Below, piece by piece: positions 31,723 to 41,221 of a DNA stretch of 64,000 nt (position 1 is its first letter; each line of letters opens with the position of its first letter). The notes below the pieces were generated by a model. The model had not been told where the DNA came from and did no database searches. It saw only the letters and a list, made by a program, of their open reading frames with translations. The stretch is from Phlebopus portentosus (Eukaryota; Basidiomycota; Agaricomycetes; Boletales; Boletinellaceae): the NCBI GenBank assembly GCA_037892935.1, contig JAYXKI010000017.1:62001-126000 (forward strand). The letters run 5' to 3'. The position numbers and the translations under genes are program-made.

Positions 31723-34700
31723 AAGGTTGGGCATCCCGACCAACCACATAAGCCTTCTGAGGACGTGAACTTGTACAGCGCTCGCAGGCTTTGTCGAGGT
31801 ATCGTTAACTTCCTTGGAGCTCCAGGATGTTTGCGATAGAATTCTTGAATTGACTCCTGCGCATTATTCTTGACGTCGGATTCTGGCTGCCAAGTCGCTT
31901 CCTCATATCCAACCCACTTGACCAGGAATTGGAGCTTGCCTCGATGCAGACGCGAGTCGAGTATTTCTTCAACCTCGTACTCTTCCTGCTCATCAATGAT
32001 CACTGGCGGTGGTGGAGGTGGTTTCTTCTGCGATTCAAAGGACGGTTGGACGGCTGGTTTGAGCAAGATCTCATTGAAAACTGGATGGACCTTCTTCCAG
32101 GTCTTCGGTAGTTTGAGTCTGTATGCGCTTGCGCCAACCTTTTCCACTACCTCGAAGGGACCGAACTATTTATCATCCATCTTCTTTGTCGGTCGGATCG
32201 TCTTGATATTTCGTCCATCTAAGAAGACTTTCTGCCCTGCCTCATAGGTAATGGACTTCCCAGCATGGCGGTCGTAGAAACGCTTCATGTCTTCGTTTGC
32301 TTGGGTTAGGTTACCTTGAGCGAGTTCGTGCACCTCCTTGACATGTTTGGCAAATTCTTCTGCTGACAGGTTCGATGATGCCGTTCCAACCCCCGTGAAG
32401 TCTAAGGGGTGCATTCCCGTATTGACGAAGAAGGGAGATAGCTTCGTCGCTGAATGTTCACGATTGTTGTATGCGAATTCTGCGAGAGCCAGCCAGTCCG
32501 CCCAGTCCGACTGCCGATGGTTGACGTATAGCCACAGGTATTGTTCTAGTTCCTGATTAACCCGCTCTGTCTGTCCGTCAGTTTGTGGGTGATACGCTGT
32601 CGATGGGTTGCCTTCAATGTGGAGGAGCTTGTACAACTCCTTCATCATCTTTGCGTCAAATTGCACCCCTCGGTCATGAATGATCTTCCGTGGTAGTCCG
32701 TGTAATCGGAAGACGTGGTCTCTGTAGATCCTAGCCATGCCTTCCGCCGTTAACTTTGTCGTTGTTGGAATTGCATGGATTTGTTTGCTAAAGCGATCGA
32801 CCACTACGCAAATCGCATTGAACCCATTCGATTCTGGCAACTCTCCGATTAGGTTGACCGTGACAATCTGCCATGGCGCCTCCGGCACCTCATTAGGGTG
32901 CAAAACCTTTGCTCTCGTTGTCCTTAGAGCCTTCGTCCGCTGACAACGATCACACCCCCGCACGTACACCCGCACATCTGCACTCATCCTTGGCCACCAG
33001 TACCTGCGTGCTATCAGCTGGATCGTCTTTGTTGCTCCTGGATGTCCTGCCAGGGTCGAGTCATGGTGTTCCTTCATGACGTCCTCTCTGATGCTCGCTG
33101 GTACATATAGTCGGCGGCCCTTTCTCCACATGTCCCCTCTCTTCTCGACGTCCTTCGGCCTCACTCCCTCGTCCTCTTGTCTCTGCGCTTCCACAACCTT
33201 TTCAACGAGTACTTCTCTTGACGTCTGAACCATTCCTCTAACCAGCCATTCCTTCTTGATGAAAGTCATGTTCTCATTATCGCGCTCGCCCTTGTCATAA
33301 TCCGCCCGGCGTGACAACAGATCAGCTTTTCCCAACGTCTTTCCGGGTTTATGGACTAGCATGAAATCGAACTCAGCTAAATCGAGTCGCCAACGAGCTT
33401 GTCGACGATTTAACTTCTGTGGCGATCGGAAGTACGTTAGATTTGCATGGTCTGTCCATACCTCAAAAGGTTGGTTAGCTCCCTGGAGATATTGTCGCCA
33501 TTCCTTTAGGGCTTGAATGATGGCGAGCATTTCCTTGTCGTAAATCTCATAGTTTCGCTCTGCCTCTAGGAATGTTGACGACCGATAAGCGATCACCTTC
33601 CATTTACCGTCTTGTTTCTGGAGAAGGACTCCACCAGTCGCAAAGTCCGACGCATCTGCTTCTACACGGAAAGGGTCCTCGTTGTTGGGTATCGCTAACA
33701 CGGGAGGACTACTCAAACGACGCTTCAATTCCTCAAACGCTGCCTGCTCATCTTCGCCCCATTTCCATTCCACCTTACCCGTTAGGGTAGTCAAGGGTTT
33801 GACGACCGAACTGTAATCCTTAACAAAACGTCGCAACCAATTTCCTAATCCCAGGAATTGTTGCAGTTCGTGGACGTTCCTTGGAACTGGCCAGTCCTGT
33901 ACTGCCGCCGTCTTCTTGGGATCCATTCGAACTTCGCCATTGCCAATAATGTGCCCGAGGTACTTGACTGTATCAACTTCGAACTCGCACTTCTGCGGCT
34001 TTAGGAAAAGTCCGTTTTGGCGAAGGATCTCAAAGACTCGTTTGTTGCGTCTGCGGTGTTCTTCTAGATCATTCGAGAAGATGAGAATGTCATCGAGGTA
34101 AATGATGACGATACCCTCATGAATTAGCTCCCGAAAGATGTCATTCATAAAGCCTTGGAATGTCGCTGGCGCATTACACAAGCCAAAAAACATGACTGTG
34201 GGTTCAAATAAGCCTAGATTTGTCCGGAACGCTGCCTTCCACTCGTCTCTCTTGCGAATCCGGATGTTGTAGTATCCCCAACGAACGTCGAGCTTCGTGA
34301 TGTACCTTGCATCCTTAACCTTGTCGATGAGCTCATTTATCAGTGGCAACGGGTATTTGTTCTTGACCGTTCCTTCATTGAGCTTTCGATAGTCTTGGAT
34401 TGCTTGTAAGCTCCCATCCTCTTTCTTGATAAAGAAGAATGGTGATGCCATTGGAGACTTCGACTGTCGGATACGTCCTGACGCTAGGTTTTCCTCAATG
34501 AACTCCCTCATCGCTTCTTGTTCCTTTGGCGATAACGGGTAAACCTTGCAGTCACTGGGTTTGAAATCCGGTTTCAGGTCAATAGCGTGGTCCCACGTTC
34601 GGTGGTTTGGTAAGCGTTCGAACGATTCCTCACTAAAGACGTCGGCGTATTCCTCCAGGTAAGGTGGCCATTTTGCCGCTTCCTTCATCCGCACATTCCT

Positions 34701-35600
34701 CACAAACTCTTCATCTATCTCCTCGCTCGACAGTGGCGACTCACATTCATCAGGGCAACGGGTGAACTTAACTGTTCCTAACCTCCAATCAATCTCAGGA
34801 TTATGCTTCGTCAATCAGTCATGTCCGAGGAAGATGTTGCTTGACGCTAAGGATGTCACTGCCAGTCGAATCTCTTCCTCGTGTTTCCCAAAGAACATTC
34901 GTACGACTACGTATTCCTTGATCAATCCAGCCTCGTTGCTTGTTCCGTCAGCATTGAAGACTGGTCTAGGCCGAATGTACCTTTGGGTGGGGAAACCATA
35001 CCGTTTGACAAATCCTTCATCGATGCATGAGCCCGTGCACCCTGAGTCGATCAGTGCATGAGCATCAATGAAGTTTTCCTCTTCGAGTAGGGGGTTCGAC
35101 AAGTCTACTTCGTCATCACCTGCTACCTTTGGGTGTACGATGCTAACGAAGGCGTCTAACTCCTTTCCTCCCGCCCATCGCACGAACTGATCTGCGTCCA
35201 CAATGCCCTCGCACCATACCTCAGCCGCGCGTCTGCCTACTACATCCCACACTGCTTCAGTGACGTTCGCCTGAGCAACAACGTTCTCGCGGTAAGGTGC
35301 TTCCGCCACAACCTCATTTTTTATAGCGGTTTGATTCCGCTCTTCCTCTCTCAATTCGCCTGCTTGCGCATCTGTTCTTCTGACAAATAAATCTTCATAG
35401 ACTTCGAAGTCATCGTTGTCATCTTCAGATTCATCTGGCAGTACGTCGGTAAGGATCTTTTGAAGGATGAAACCGTCACTGGTATTCGCATCTTGATATT
35501 GTACAACAGGACGATTATATTTTAACGAGTCCAACGAAAAGAGTCCTTTAGGAGACCGACCAGTTGTTCCGACATCTACGCCTGGTCTTCTGGAAAACCC
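31710..35600 (-). pseudogene. Pol of the outer chromovirus, with two nonsense codons and a changed integrase active site
   Basis: The order is aspartic protease (HALIDSGCTGS), reverse transcriptase (LDVRWGYYNIRI, FFGLCNAPATFQ, IIYLDDILIFS), RNase H (VEADASDFATGGVLL, TDHANLTYF), zinc-binding integrase domain (CDRCQRTK), integrase core (HDRGVQFD, TDGQTERVNQ) and a C-terminal chromodomain (YEVEEILDSR, FLVKWVGYEEATWQPE). The frame is broken by TGA at 34815-34817, right after FLGHD where TGG is usual, and by TAG at 32166-32168. The first catalytic Asp of the integrase is Asn (TVNLIG, codon at 32853-32855). Pol lies in the -1 frame relative to gag, with a GGGTTTT heptamer at 35594-35600. Inactive as it stands. 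Confidence 0.92.
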
Positions 35601-35920
35601 TCACCTTCTATGAGTTCTTCCAGCTCAGCGGGTACCGCTCGTACATCGATGTCGTCGTCCTCTTCGAAGGAGGATTCTTTTGCTTGGCCGAGTTCCTCGA
35701 AGAGTGCCTTTCTGTCTGCTGGGACGAAGGCTGCGATGATGGCACGTATTGCTTCACGACCTCGCGGGCATTCCCTGATGTAATGGCCCACCTGACCGCA
35801 CTTGTAACAAGCACGTGTACGACGCGCCTGGTTCATCATCACATCCATGGGTTGTCCTAAGCCTCCATACGTTACTCCTGTAGCATCACGACGATCTTGA
35901 GCGGGGGGTATGAAAGGACG
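35576..35920 (-). pseudogene. C-terminal part of outer gag (zinc knuckle), separated by the nested insertion
   Basis: It continues the gag frame from 48636 exactly in phase once the inner element and one copy of its target duplication are left out. It encodes RPFIPPAQDRRD, a CCHC knuckle (CYKCGQVGHYIREC) and an acidic end, with stop TAG at 35576. The joined gag would be about 485 codons. Confidence 0.9.
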
Positions 35921-35949
35921 GGCTGTGTTACGAAAATTGTGGATATACA

Positions 35950-36933
35950 ATGCGGCGTCGTATCAGACATTTTACACACCGAATTATGCAGCCTAATCAA
36001 GAGCATTTCGAAAGGCTCCAAGGACAGAATAGTGGAGGTGATTCTCGCCCACTAGTACAGCAAGGACCTGGGGAGGTCGCTGTGGAATATATTCAAGAGG
36101 AACCCGATCGACGATATTACGAGGACGAACGCGATGAAAGGGAGGACCCATACGATTTACAGCAAGGACTAGCTGGAATGCACATTGGACATACTCCTCC
36201 ACCCGAGCGAAGCTACGTGGATATGGAAGAACGGAACATCGCAAGATACGTGGAACTCCTGCAGAAGAGACGATATCGACATAGTGCAACCAGACACTTT
36301 GTTCATGAAAGCCTGGTTTGTACAAACTGCTATTTGGCATACCAAAGGAGTTGGGTTCTTTCGGAGTGGCTCCTCAAGAACTTCGTGGAGCGCTTAGTAA
36401 CTAGAGAAGGGGCCGATGTCAAGATTCGGCATAAACCCGGACCCTCAGAACGAACGTTTGACCAACCATTGCCGAACCGCGGAATGAGCGCATACGATCA
36501 CGAGGTATCTGTATGGCTCGGCGACAGGGATATCTATGCACTGAAGGTCGGCGTGAGAGCTTGGATCAATCAGCATCGTCACCAGACCTTGTGTCGAAAC
36601 ACTGCAGTGGAAGTCGACTGGCCAATCTATTACAGTGCGCCATCGGACGTCGAAAGTCTTATCGAAGAAGCAACAGATCGGATGCTAGAAGCATGGGAAC
36701 GATCGGAAGAAGGGGTTATTACAGTCGACGAATGGCGCGAGACGAATCACCTGGGAAGAAGATACAGGTTAACGTCGGGTACCGGACTACAATTCTCCGA
36801 CATCGATATCGCGGCTAGGCACAGAAGGGTGTCTGCTAAATTTACACAGCCGCCAAGGTTAATCTCCGATGATCGGCAGGGGTTGCCGATCCCAAATCCC
36901 GAGATAACGGTCAGCCCCATGATGGAAGACTAA
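35950..36933 (+). CDS. Open frame of 327 codons inside the 5' LTR
   Basis: ATG 35950 lies 24 bases into the LTR in a good start context (ACAATGC). The product is hydrophilic with an Arg/Glu/Asp-rich first third (DRRYYEDERDEREDPYD). A globular-looking middle with many aromatics follows (VCTNCYLAYQRSWVLSEWLL, DIYALKVGVRAWINQH, WPIYYSAPSDVESL), and it ends in SPMMED. No membrane segment, zinc motif or known domain is recognised. It lies in U3, upstream of the presumed transcription start, so in this copy it would need another promoter. The identical frame in the 3' LTR would be present at the end of the genomic RNA. Confidence 0.6.
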   Translation: MRRRIRHFTHRIMQPNQEHFERLQGQNSGGDSRPLVQQGPGEVAVEYIQEEPDRRYYEDERDEREDPYDLQQGLAGMHIGHTPPPERSYVDMEERNIARYVELLQKRRYRHSATRHFVHESLVCTNCYLAYQRSWVLSEWLLKNFVERLVTREGADVKIRHKPGPSERTFDQPLPNRGMSAYDHEVSVWLGDRDIYALKVGVRAWINQHRHQTLCRNTAVEVDWPIYYSAPSDVESLIEEATDRMLEAWERSEEGVITVDEWRETNHLGRRYRLTSGTGLQFSDIDIAARHRRVSAKFTQPPRLISDDRQGLPIPNPEITVSPMMED

Positions 36934-37277
36934 CGGCAGAAGCTCGGCCGGAGTAACGGAGCGCCGGCGAAGCGAGATCGCGGCACATGGAAGAAGTCTC
37001 TCGTGGGAGGATTGGCGTTAAGGATTAACATGTGATAGGAACGGAGATCGATAGAAGCCTGGGGAAAGCTTCTTCGGAACGGAAGGAAATTAGTGCCTGC
37101 CTAATAGGGAAGGAGGTAGTCGGTGGTGCAACCAGGAGTTTCGGTAGCACCACCAGAGTTGTCAGTGGTACTACAGACTCAAGAGAGTAGTAGTAACACC
37201 AGCTGAAACACATTGTCCTAACCAATGGCGAGGCATGGTCGGTAGTATTTGGTAGTCGGTAGTATTCAGTAGAAACT

Positions 37278-37285
37278 TTATTTAA
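37278..37285 (+). promoter_or_regulatory. TATA-like site in the inner 5' LTR
   Basis: TTATTTAA is followed by a GC-rich stretch. This would start transcription near 37310, leaving about 220 bp of R and U5. The same site lies at 48383-48390 in the 3' LTR. From here to 37900 there is no ATG at all. Confidence 0.45.
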
Positions 37286-37666
37286 GGCGCCAGCTGAGCG
37301 GGGTGTTGTCCCTCAGCAAAATTATTTTGTACTTTCAATCATAACTGTACCCCTTTGATTGAACCTCTGCTCTACTGCTGGGTCAAGCTTGAGCCTATAG
37401 CTCGCTTCTTAGTAGTATATCTAACCTTCGCTACTCTACTCTCCAAGCATACATTGTCAGAAGGAGGAAGCAGGGACTTGTTCCGGTACGCTCGGACTGA
37501 CCACCTCGTCCGAAAACGCTGGTCCTAACATTATAATTTTGCTCCAATCCTGGGATAATCAATCTTGCTGTTTCATAGTGCAATACCCACTATCGATCAG
37601 TAAGTATTGCTCTGCCCTGGGAGGGTTTCTTCTGTGCCTGTTATACAATTAGCTGATCACCGATAA

Positions 37667-38584
37667 GCGTATCGTCGACGGCTAAAGCAGGCTTACACAC
37701 TCCATCGGAGTTTTGTTAGAGCGCTCCATACATTCGAAGAAGAAGTCGATTCGGCGTTTCGCACGATAAACTTCTATCGAGGTAAGAAGCACTCAAACAC
37801 CCCTATCCTAGAACCCTACCGGTCGGTTATACTATCCGCCCTGGAGCTTCGAATCACCGCCGAAAGACACGAAAGAGTTGGGAGGAAGTTCTTGCTTGTA
37901 CATGCGGACAACCTATTGAACGGACACAGTTTCAATTGGGAAGCACTCAGAGGCCCGACGCCAGTTGAAGAAGAACTACTCGCTCTGTGTCAGGAATATA
38001 AAGCGTTCGAATACACCTTACTCGAACATTCTCATTTCCTCCATCAAGTCCTTTTACAAGTCTATCAAGGCAACTATACTACTGCAAAACAACTATGTCA
38101 CCGATGGAACTGTGGCAAGTTGGTTGGTCTAGTCTCTGGCTTACACTCTGCATCGTCTGGTTTTCTTCCATGGTATACATCGTTGCTCAACAACTCCGAG
38201 GTCGAATCAGCCTTCTTCGAGGCTTTGGAACGCTATGGACGTGGATGGAATGGCAAGACAACGAAAGAAGTACCCCATTCCGTCAAGCCGGTCGGAGATT
38301 TCTACTCCAAACTCAACGACTGGCAGTTCCTCAACCCGGACCTGGAGAATGTATGGAATCCGCTCTGGCACGCATCAGCGAACGACTCGACAGTCTACAC
38401 GGACGCTTGGACCGAATGGTCAGTACTGACGGGCAACCCAACCAAGTTGTCTCCGCCCTGCGACACGCCGTCATCGACCTCGACAATCGACTTACTAGCG
38501 TTGATCGGTCCCTCAGAACTCTCACAGCTACTGTCGCTCGACTCTACGACATGGGCTCTCAATACTCCGAGAACCTTACTGTAG
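37667..38584 (+). other. Pre-gag open frame A, without any ATG
   Basis: 306 codons are open between TAA at 37664 and TAG at 38582, with not one Met codon. The translation looks protein-like, with amphipathic and aromatic patches (FVRALHTFEEEVDSAFRTI, VILSALELRITAERHERV, FYSKLNDWQFLNPDLENVW). It could be entered by splicing (an AAAGCAG acceptor ends at 37690 in phase), by a non-AUG start, or by frameshifting. Its downstream half overlaps frame B in the -1 phase. I do not recognise a family, and it may be a chance frame in part. Confidence 0.4.
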
Positions 38585-40002
38585 AAGGACAGACACTGGG
38601 GGAGTTTCTGGCGCATATCCAGGGACACGTCGGGGATGCGATCGCCGAGGCAGTCATCACCAACCTCAGGCGAGAAGGCGAACAGCGGGACGTACGACTC
38701 AACTATGCGTTCGGTATTCTTCAGGCTCGTATTCTGGGAGCGGTAACAATGGCCATTCAGGGCAGTCAATCAGCCCTTGCTCAACAAGTGGTCAACTCCC
38801 AGCAAGAAATTATTCGGCTGACTGGTACGGACTTCCTGCAGTTACACATGCAGGCTAGCTACCTGGTCGAACAGGTTGAGGCTATCCGAGCCCGGATCAG
38901 CAATGCCGAGGAAGAACTCGCGGCCCAGTACTCGATCACGGAAGGCATCCGTCGGATCCAACAAACGATTAGGCTTCGTCAATCCTACCTGACGCAGCGA
39001 GCTAGGCGAGGAGGGGCAAGGTTGAGCCCTGACTCCCCGCTGCAAGGTAGAGGCCTAGGTCTAGCTAGCCGCTTTGAAAGTGTGAGCTCAGACTCCGACG
39101 ACGACCAGATGCCCAGCCTGATCCCAGCAGGAGAACGCTTTGTGGATCAAATGGTCGAGATCATTCGCCAGAGCAGGGAACCAGGAGGAATGGACACTCG
39201 AACAGGACAACCGTCGTCGCAGTTGCGACAGCAGGCAGTAGAAGTTGGAAGGAGCTACGTCGCCGAGGTAGTTGCGGAAAGAGGGCTGGTAGCGCCTGCT
39301 GCGCTCGCCCAAGAGGAACAGGAAGTTGAAGGAAACATCGAAGTTGAAGAAGATCTCCCAGACTACGTCTCCACAGACACCCAACCCGGAAGCCTGGACC
39401 AGCAAGCAGAAGAATTGCTGAGGGAGGTAATTCCGGAGTCGCCACAGCCCTGGCCATCCAACGACGGATGGGGACCGCCTCCCGATGCTGGGGAAGCATG
39501 GGAGGCGGACAACACTCGAGAAACGGGGTATGGCACGGGAATCCCGGAACTCATGTGGAACGAGCAAGGAGAGCTCATCGAGGGAGCTATCCAAAGGCTG
39601 GGATGGAACGGCCACTACGTCGAAAGAAATCACCTCCAGTACCCGCACCAGGACTCGCCGCCAGGATCGCCTACTCCAAGTGCTCTTGTGCTTGAGGAGA
39701 GAGAAGCAAGGCTCCAGGCGGTCAGTGAGTACTCCCCAGACTCCGATTATATTTATGGTCCTATCATTCGTCCTAACAGCTGCCCTATACCATCGGAGTT
39801 TCTCGATATACGAGAGGGACTACCAAGGCAGGGGGTAGCAAACATGGCGAGGGTAGTTTGGGTGCGAGGTAACGACGTAGAAGAGCCAACCAGCGAGGAT
39901 CAAGAGTACTTCGATGCTAATGACGACTGGGAGACAGAAGAGGAAAGTGAGGAACACGAAAGCGGCGAAGAACGATACGAAGCTCGGGAAGAAAGGAGAT
40001 AG
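38095..40002 (+). CDS. Pre-gag open frame B, coiled-coil and acidic-tail protein
   Basis: 635 codons from ATG 38095. A second ATG at 38353 opens directly onto a strong heptad pattern (ESALARISERLDSLHGRLDR) and would give 550 residues. Coiled coils continue through VIDLDNRLTSVDRSLRTLTA and EAIRARISNAEEELAAQY. A Pro/Glu-rich middle (SPQPWPSNDGWGPPPDAGE) and a very acidic C-terminus (DDWETEEESEEHESGEE) follow. It stops 197 bp before gag. There is no cysteine-histidine box, so it is not a second nucleocapsid. The role is unknown: a structural or Gag-associated accessory protein is one guess. Confidence 0.6.
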   Translation: MSPMELWQVGWSSLWLTLCIVWFSSMVYIVAQQLRGRISLLRGFGTLWTWMEWQDNERSTPFRQAGRRFLLQTQRLAVPQPGPGECMESALARISERLDSLHGRLDRMVSTDGQPNQVVSALRHAVIDLDNRLTSVDRSLRTLTATVARLYDMGSQYSENLTVEGQTLGEFLAHIQGHVGDAIAEAVITNLRREGEQRDVRLNYAFGILQARILGAVTMAIQGSQSALAQQVVNSQQEIIRLTGTDFLQLHMQASYLVEQVEAIRARISNAEEELAAQYSITEGIRRIQQTIRLRQSYLTQRARRGGARLSPDSPLQGRGLGLASRFESVSSDSDDDQMPSLIPAGERFVDQMVEIIRQSREPGGMDTRTGQPSSQLRQQAVEVGRSYVAEVVAERGLVAPAALAQEEQEVEGNIEVEEDLPDYVSTDTQPGSLDQQAEELLREVIPESPQPWPSNDGWGPPPDAGEAWEADNTRETGYGTGIPELMWNEQGELIEGAIQRLGWNGHYVERNHLQYPHQDSPPGSPTPSALVLEEREARLQAVSEYSPDSDYIYGPIIRPNSCPIPSEFLDIREGLPRQGVANMARVVWVRGNDVEEPTSEDQEYFDANDDWETEEESEEHESGEERYEAREERR

Positions 40003-40198
40003 GCCCTGGTTTAGAGCTGGGAGCTTGCCAGGAGGAAGGAAGACGCCCAAGAACCGACCGGGAGGAAGGGTAAGGTGGCTAGTTGGAAAGCGGAGGTGGT
40101 ACTCGCTGGATAACTTAGCTACTAAACCGTGTATTATTGTAATGCGCTGAATGAGAGTGATACTCATAAAAATGTTGGTTGAATTCGTCTAGGTCAAT

Positions 40199-41221
40199 AT
40201 GTCAAACAAAGACATCATGAAGTATCCCTTATTTAAGGGAAACCCTTATGAGTCGCTTGAGAACTTCCAGAATCAAATGATCAGCCGGTTGAATGAAAAA
40301 CATCCGAGCGACCCAGTCAAGAGGGTTAAGATTATTTTAGAATGTCTGCGAGGTCAAGCTCAGACTTGGGTTAATGGCAAATGGGCCGTGAACAGAAATC
40401 AATTAGTCTCCACCTATAAGCGGAATGCGAACAATGAGCTTGTTATGGACAAGAAGGGTGGATGGGACGACGAGGACGATCTATGGAACGAATTAGCGCT
40501 CAACCATAACGGCATTTTTGGACTTCAAGAAGAAGCCGAGCGAAATATTAGGACGATTTATCAGGAACGGGCGCGGGTGAAGCAGTATAACAGGGCCTTC
40601 GACGATATTAGGATGAGGCTGCCAAAGCATTACGACCACCAGGCGCTGATTTATGAGTACAAGAGGGGACTCAATCAGACGATCCTAAAGGCCCTGCTTA
40701 CGAATACAGACCACCCAGGTTGGGACCTGAACCAATGGAAGGAGAACGCTAGCAATCTGGAGGCCAGTCTGATGGCTGCCAAGGTGATAGGCAGTAATAG
40801 GAAATACACCCCTATGTTTAAAGATGGGCAGGCGGTATCGTACACGCCAGTGCCCCCAGAAGCTCGCCGTCCAGCTGAGTTTCTGGGTGAGCCTATGGAC
40901 ATTGACATGTCTAGGCGCTTTACTAGAGGGTCCCGAGGAGATGCCGGGATATGCTGGGCATGCGGCAAAACAGGTCACTTCGCACGGGACTGCAACAATG
41001 TAGGGCGAGACACACAGGGAAGCCGTGGACACCGAACCAACTACAAGAGACGGGTGCAGAAGAGACGATCTGGCAAGACTGGCCGCTTCCTAAAACGCCG
41101 GGAAGTTGGGATTAGCAGCGATTCTGAAATGGAAGAACTACTGGACAAGAGAACGAAGTTACCAAGGCGTAAGGAATGGGCTTCGTATTCCCTCGAGGAG
41201 GATTCCGAGGAGGATTTTTGA
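40199..41221 (+). CDS. Gag of the inner chromovirus
   Basis: 340 codons from ATG 40199. The capsid-like region (YPLFKGNPYESLENFQNQM, ILECLRGQAQTWVNGKW, FDDIRMRLPKHYDHQ) is followed by one CCHC zinc knuckle (CWACGKTGHFARDC) and a basic, then acidic, tail. The stop TGA follows GAT TTT, giving a TTTTTGA context. The pol frame (-1) opens 49 bases earlier, so Gag-Pol could arise by -1 slippage at the Phe codon before the stop or by restart at ATG 41176. Confidence 0.92.
   Translation: MSNKDIMKYPLFKGNPYESLENFQNQMISRLNEKHPSDPVKRVKIILECLRGQAQTWVNGKWAVNRNQLVSTYKRNANNELVMDKKGGWDDEDDLWNELALNHNGIFGLQEEAERNIRTIYQERARVKQYNRAFDDIRMRLPKHYDHQALIYEYKRGLNQTILKALLTNTDHPGWDLNQWKENASNLEASLMAAKVIGSNRKYTPMFKDGQAVSYTPVPPEARRPAEFLGEPMDIDMSRRFTRGSRGDAGICWACGKTGHFARDCNNVGRDTQGSRGHRTNYKRRVQKRRSGKTGRFLKRREVGISSDSEMEELLDKRTKLPRRKEWASYSLEEDSEEDF

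Larger units (their letters stand above)
35926..37530 (+). repeat. 5' LTR of the inner element
   Basis: 1605 bp, long for a fungal Ty3/gypsy element. The first kilobase is an open frame and the last 250 bp hold the TATA-like site and the presumed R and U5 regions. Confidence 0.95.

Noticed and set aside
35993..36340. Minus-strand frame inside the inner LTR (repeated at 47098-47445)
   Set aside because: It is the antisense shadow of the 327-codon LTR frame; its duplication only reflects the LTR copy.
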